From positions 62,001 to 126,000 of the forward strand of contig NZ_QFZZ01000006.1 in the NCBI RefSeq assembly GCF_005233515.1: 64,000 bases of DNA. Direction: 5' to 3'. A model generated the notes under the pieces. That model did no database searches and was not told the origin of the DNA. It saw only the letters and a list, made by a program, of their open reading frames with translations. The DNA is from Pseudomonas sp. CFBP13508. Its GTDB lineage: Bacteria > Pseudomonadota > Gammaproteobacteria > Pseudomonadales > Pseudomonadaceae. Both the position numbers and the translations under genes were made by a program. Positions 61,254 through 64,000 of this stretch are shown piece after piece (positions within the stretch are counted from its first letter, which is position 1; each line of letters begins with the position of its first letter).

Positions 61254-62117
61254 ATGGCAGCAATTACTGCAGCGTTGGTCAAAGAACTGCGCGAGCGTAC
61301 CGGCGAAGGCATGATGGATTGCAAGAAAGCCCTGGAAAAGGCTGACGGCGACATCGAAAAAGCCATTGATGACATGCGTGCTTCGGGCGCCATCAAGGCT
61401 GCGAAAAAAGCCGGCAACGTTGCCGCTGAAGGCGCAATCGCCATCAAATCGAATGACAAGGCAGCCGTACTGCTGGAAGTCAACTCGCAGACCGACTTCC
61501 TGGCTCTGCAAGACGACTTCAAGAACTTCGTTGCTGCCAGCGTAGAAAAAGCTTTCGACGAAAAACTGACCGACGCAGCTCCGCTGATCGCCGCTCAGGA
61601 ATCGGCTCGTGAAGCCCTGGTTGCCAAAGTCGGCGAGAACGTCAACATCCGTCGTCTGGTACGCGTAGAGGGTGACGTTGTCGGCACCTACCTGCACGGT
61701 AACAAGATCGGTGTTGCTGTTGTCCTGAAAGGCGGTGACGTCGAGCTGGCCAAAGACATCGCTATGCACGTTGCTGCAAGCAACCCTGAGTTCCTGCTGC
61801 CTTCGCAAGTCTCCGACGAAGCGATCGAGCGTGAGAAAGCTGTGTTCCTGCAGCTGAACGAAGAAAAGATCAAAGGCAAGCCAGAAAACATTGTTGAGAA
61901 CATGGTCAAGGGCCGTATCAGCAAGTTCCTGGCAGAAGCGAGCCTGGTCGAGCAGGCGTTCGTCAAGAACCCTGAAGTCAAGGTTGGCGAACTGGCCAAG
62001 AAAGCCGGCGCTGAAATCGTTTCCTTCACTTACTTCAAAGTAGGCGAAGGCATCGAGAAGCCGGTCGACAACTTCGCTGAAGAAGTTGCTGCCCAGCTGG
62101 CTGCCGCCAAGCAATAA
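61254..62117 (+). CDS. tsf: Elongation factor Ts
   Basis: 287 residues from ATG 61254 (MAAITAALVKELRERTG), with AAGAGGAA upstream. It exchanges GDP for GTP on EF-Tu. The N-terminal EF-Tu contact ERTGEGMMDCKKALEKADGD and the core LLEVNSQTDFLA (TDF motif) are present, as is the IAMHVAASNPEF segment. Confidence 0.98.
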   Translation: MAAITAALVKELRERTGEGMMDCKKALEKADGDIEKAIDDMRASGAIKAAKKAGNVAAEGAIAIKSNDKAAVLLEVNSQTDFLALQDDFKNFVAASVEKAFDEKLTDAAPLIAAQESAREALVAKVGENVNIRRLVRVEGDVVGTYLHGNKIGVAVVLKGGDVELAKDIAMHVAASNPEFLLPSQVSDEAIEREKAVFLQLNEEKIKGKPENIVENMVKGRISKFLAEASLVEQAFVKNPEVKVGELAKKAGAEIVSFTYFKVGEGIEKPVDNFAEEVAAQLAAAKQ

Positions 62118-62140
62118 GACGGTTTTTCAACTGTCGCCCG

Positions 62141-62175
62141 AAAGAGGCTGCCCGCTCACGCGCGCAGCCTCTTTT
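62141..62175 (+). terminator. Terminator after tsf
   Basis: AAAGAGGCTGC pairs with GCAGCCTCTTT and is followed by T residues; a GC-rich loop lies between. Confidence 0.85.
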
Positions 62176-62240
62176 CAGATGGGGTTACCAATTTTTTATT
62201 TGGTTTCCAACCGGAACTGACTTACAAAGCCATGTTCCGA

Positions 62241-62259
62241 TGGCGCTGCAGCAGCGCCA
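62241..62259. promoter_or_regulatory. 19-bp palindrome upstream of pyrH
   Basis: TGGCGCTGC-A-GCAGCGCCA is a perfect inverted repeat of nine bases around one central base, 69 bases before the pyrH start. It could be an operator or a small hairpin in the leader. No T-run follows. Confidence 0.4.
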
Positions 62260-62327
62260 AGCTAGAGTGAACGCCAGCTGTAAACAGCTCGCAAAGAATT
62301 TTAAATACGCCGCAGGAGAGATTCGCA

Positions 62328-63068
62328 ATGGCTCAGCAGGGCAGTGGTTATCAGGCTCGCTATAAACGCATTCTACTCAAGCTTAGCGGCGAGGCCCTGA
62401 TGGGCTCGGAAGAGTTCGGGATCGATCCTAAAGTATTGGATCGCATGGCGCTGGAAGTCGGCCAACTGGTCGGCATCGGCGTCCAGGTCGGTCTGGTGAT
62501 CGGCGGTGGCAACCTGTTCCGTGGCGAAGCACTGAGCAAAGCCGGTATGGATCGGGTCACAGGCGACCACATGGGCATGCTGGCCACTGTGATGAACGCC
62601 TTGGCCATGCGCGATGCGCTGGAACGTGCCAATATCTCGGCCATCGTCATGTCGGCCATTTCCATGGTTGGTGTGACCGATCACTACGATCGCCGCAAAG
62701 CCATGCGCCACCTGAACTCCAAGGACGTCGTGATCTTCGCGGCCGGTACCGGCAATCCGTTCTTCACCACGGATTCGGCAGCCTGCCTGCGTGCAATCGA
62801 AATCGACGCTGACGTTGTGCTCAAGGCCACCAAGGTTGATGGCGTCTACACCGCAGACCCGTTCAAGGACCCGCATGCCGAGAAGTTCGATCATCTGACT
62901 TATGATGAAGTACTGGATCGCAAGCTGGGCGTAATGGATCTGACTGCTATCTGCCTGTGCCGCGATCACAAGATGCCGCTGCGCGTTTTCAACATGAACA
63001 AGCCCGGCGCCCTGCTGAACATTGTGCACGGCGGCGCTGAAGGGACTTTGATCGAGGAAGGCCAATAA
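62328..63068 (+). CDS. pyrH: UMP kinase
   Basis: 246 residues. An amino-acid-kinase fold that phosphorylates UMP. Motifs: YKRILLKLSGEALMGSEEFG, GLVIGGGNLFRGEALSKAGM, GDHMGMLATVMNALAMRDAL and the FAAGTGNPFFTTDSAACLRA loop. The ATG at 62328 follows GCAGGAGAG. Its stop overlaps the frr start (TAATG), so the two are coupled. Confidence 0.98.
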   Translation: MAQQGSGYQARYKRILLKLSGEALMGSEEFGIDPKVLDRMALEVGQLVGIGVQVGLVIGGGNLFRGEALSKAGMDRVTGDHMGMLATVMNALAMRDALERANISAIVMSAISMVGVTDHYDRRKAMRHLNSKDVVIFAAGTGNPFFTTDSAACLRAIEIDADVVLKATKVDGVYTADPFKDPHAEKFDHLTYDEVLDRKLGVMDLTAICLCRDHKMPLRVFNMNKPGALLNIVHGGAEGTLIEEGQ

Positions 63069-63625
63069 TGATCAACGAAATCAAGAAAGACGCCCAAGCG
63101 CGTATGCAGAAATCCCTGGAATCGCTGAACCACGCGTTCGGCCAGATTCGTACCGGCAAGGCTCACCCGAGCATCCTCGGCAGCGTCATGGTGCCTTACT
63201 ACGGTACCGACACTCCGCTGAGCGGCGTTGCCAACGTCACCGTAAAGGACTCTCGCACCCTGCAGGTCGTGGCGTTCGAGCGCAACATGCTCGCGGCTGT
63301 CGACAAGGCAATCCAGAGCGCCGGTCTGAACCTCAATCCGACCAACCTCGGCGAGTTGCTGTTGATCCCGATGCCGGCCCTCACCGAGGAAACCCGCAAG
63401 GGCTTCACCAAGCAGGCCCGCAGCGCAGCTGAAGACGCGCGCGTTGCTGTGCGCAACATTCGTCGTGATGCCTTGGGTGAGCTGAAAAAACTGGTCAAGG
63501 ACAAGGAGATCAGCGAAGACGAAGAGCGTCGCGCCATCGCTGATATCGACAAGCTGACCAAAGAATCCGAGGCCCAGATCACCAAGGCCACGGACGAGAA
63601 AGAAAAAGACCTGATGGCCGTATAA
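63068..63625 (+). CDS. frr: Ribosome recycling factor
   Basis: 185 residues, the standard size. Together with EF-G it splits post-termination ribosomes. The three-helix bundle has MQKSLESLNHAFGQIRTGKA, and ARVAVRNIRRDALGELKKLV is the conserved domain I helix. It is translationally coupled to pyrH, and uppS follows 14 bases after the stop. Confidence 0.98.
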   Translation: MINEIKKDAQARMQKSLESLNHAFGQIRTGKAHPSILGSVMVPYYGTDTPLSGVANVTVKDSRTLQVVAFERNMLAAVDKAIQSAGLNLNPTNLGELLLIPMPALTEETRKGFTKQARSAAEDARVAVRNIRRDALGELKKLVKDKEISEDEERRAIADIDKLTKESEAQITKATDEKEKDLMAV

Positions 63626-63639
63626 GGGTCGAGTTTTAA

Positions 63640-64000
63640 ATGGACAAGACCAAGCAGACTGCGCCGTCCGCGGTGCCGCGCCATGTCGCGATCATCATGG
63701 ATGGCAATAATCGCTGGGCGAAAAAACGCTTTATGCCGGGTGTCGCCGGGCATAAAGCGGGCGTGGATGCTGTGCGGGCGGTGATCGAGGTGTGCGCTGA
63801 GGCCAAGGTCGAAGTCCTGACCCTGTTCGCCTTCTCCAGTGAAAACTGGCAGCGCCCGGCCGATGAAGTCAGCGCCTTGATGGATCTGTTCTTCAAGGCG
63901 CTTCGTCGTGAGGCCAAGCGCCTCAACGACAATAACATCAGCCTGCGTATCATTGGTGATCGCTCGCGTTTCCACCCTGAGCTTCAGGCGGCGATGCGCG
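63640..64000 (+). CDS. uppS: Undecaprenyl diphosphate synthase, 5' part (runs off the right edge)
   Basis: 120 codons are visible from ATG 63640 (preceded by AAGGGTCGAG). The cis-prenyltransferase motifs are present: HVAIIMDGNNRWAKKRF with the catalytic Asp, GHKAGVDAVRAV, and LTLFAFSSENWQRPADEV. It makes the C55 lipid carrier for peptidoglycan and O-antigen. The order frr-uppS continues outside, normally to cdsA and dxr. Confidence 0.95.
   Translation, partial: MDKTKQTAPSAVPRHVAIIMDGNNRWAKKRFMPGVAGHKAGVDAVRAVIEVCAEAKVEVLTLFAFSSENWQRPADEVSALMDLFFKALRREAKRLNDNNISLRIIGDRSRFHPELQAAMR

Overview
The window is chromosomal DNA of a fluorescent pseudomonad (Pseudomonas fluorescens complex; I infer a fluorescens/koreensis-type strain). 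The basis is its high GC content with strong GC3 bias, a complete wspABCDEF-wspR operon, the gene order prfB-lysS, ppc-adk-tsaB, map-glnD and rpsB-tsf-pyrH-frr-uppS, and many copies of the REP sequence GTGGGAGCGAGCCTGCTCGC typical of this group. No tRNA, rRNA, insertion sequence, integrase, prophage or CRISPR array was found.

Layout. 1-4928 (minus): an orphan type VI secretion island, hcp - vgrG - DUF4123 adaptor - Rhs effector, the last running off the left edge. Hcp has a near-consensus sigma-54 promoter preceded by three copies of an 18-bp dyad, two of which form a perfect 46-bp palindrome. 5366-13799 (plus): the Wsp surface-sensing pathway that makes c-di-GMP. 14107-17603: prfB with its programmed +1 frameshift, lysS, and a TetR regulator. 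17763-22631: a MATCAP/QEGLA-type metallopeptidase, a lipoprotein hydrolase, and an envelope lipoprotein pair (DUF4398 and an LptF-like OmpA protein) behind an AlgU-type promoter. 22844-31648: ppc, adk, tsaB, DUF72, a PEP-mutase-family enzyme, an extensin-like protein, a protein with an internal duplication, and rsmJ.

31760-36683: a TetR repressor divergent from a MexJK-like RND pump. 36684-38371: an inverted-repeat-rich element and a Fic gene that looks 3'-truncated. 38379-42115: DUF4197, a YbaY-like lipoprotein and plsB. 42354-47917: cold-shock gene, small acidic protein, rlmA, dapE and the GH17-GT2 glucan synthase ndvB. As I recall, these five lie together elsewhere in the P. aeruginosa PAO1 genome. 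48138-56203: tcdA, csdE and csdA (the CSD sulfur/ct6A system), dapD, an ArsC-like protein, a Na+/H+ antiporter, an AT-rich astacin-like protease gene and dapC. 56426-64000: glnD and map on minus, then rpsB, tsf, pyrH, frr and the start of uppS on plus.

Functional themes: surface attachment and biofilm (Wsp, NdvB), interbacterial competition (T6SS), lysine/diaminopimelate synthesis (dapC, dapD, dapE), nitrogen sensing (glnD), translation (prfB, lysS, rpsB, tsf, frr, map, rsmJ, rlmA, tsaB, tcdA) and envelope precursors (plsB, uppS). Most gaps between genes carry REP doublets (REPINs) or other short inverted repeats. The least explained parts are the hcp control region, the cytosolic astacin-like protease, the QEGLA metallopeptidase, the duplicated-domain protein and the truncated Fic gene.
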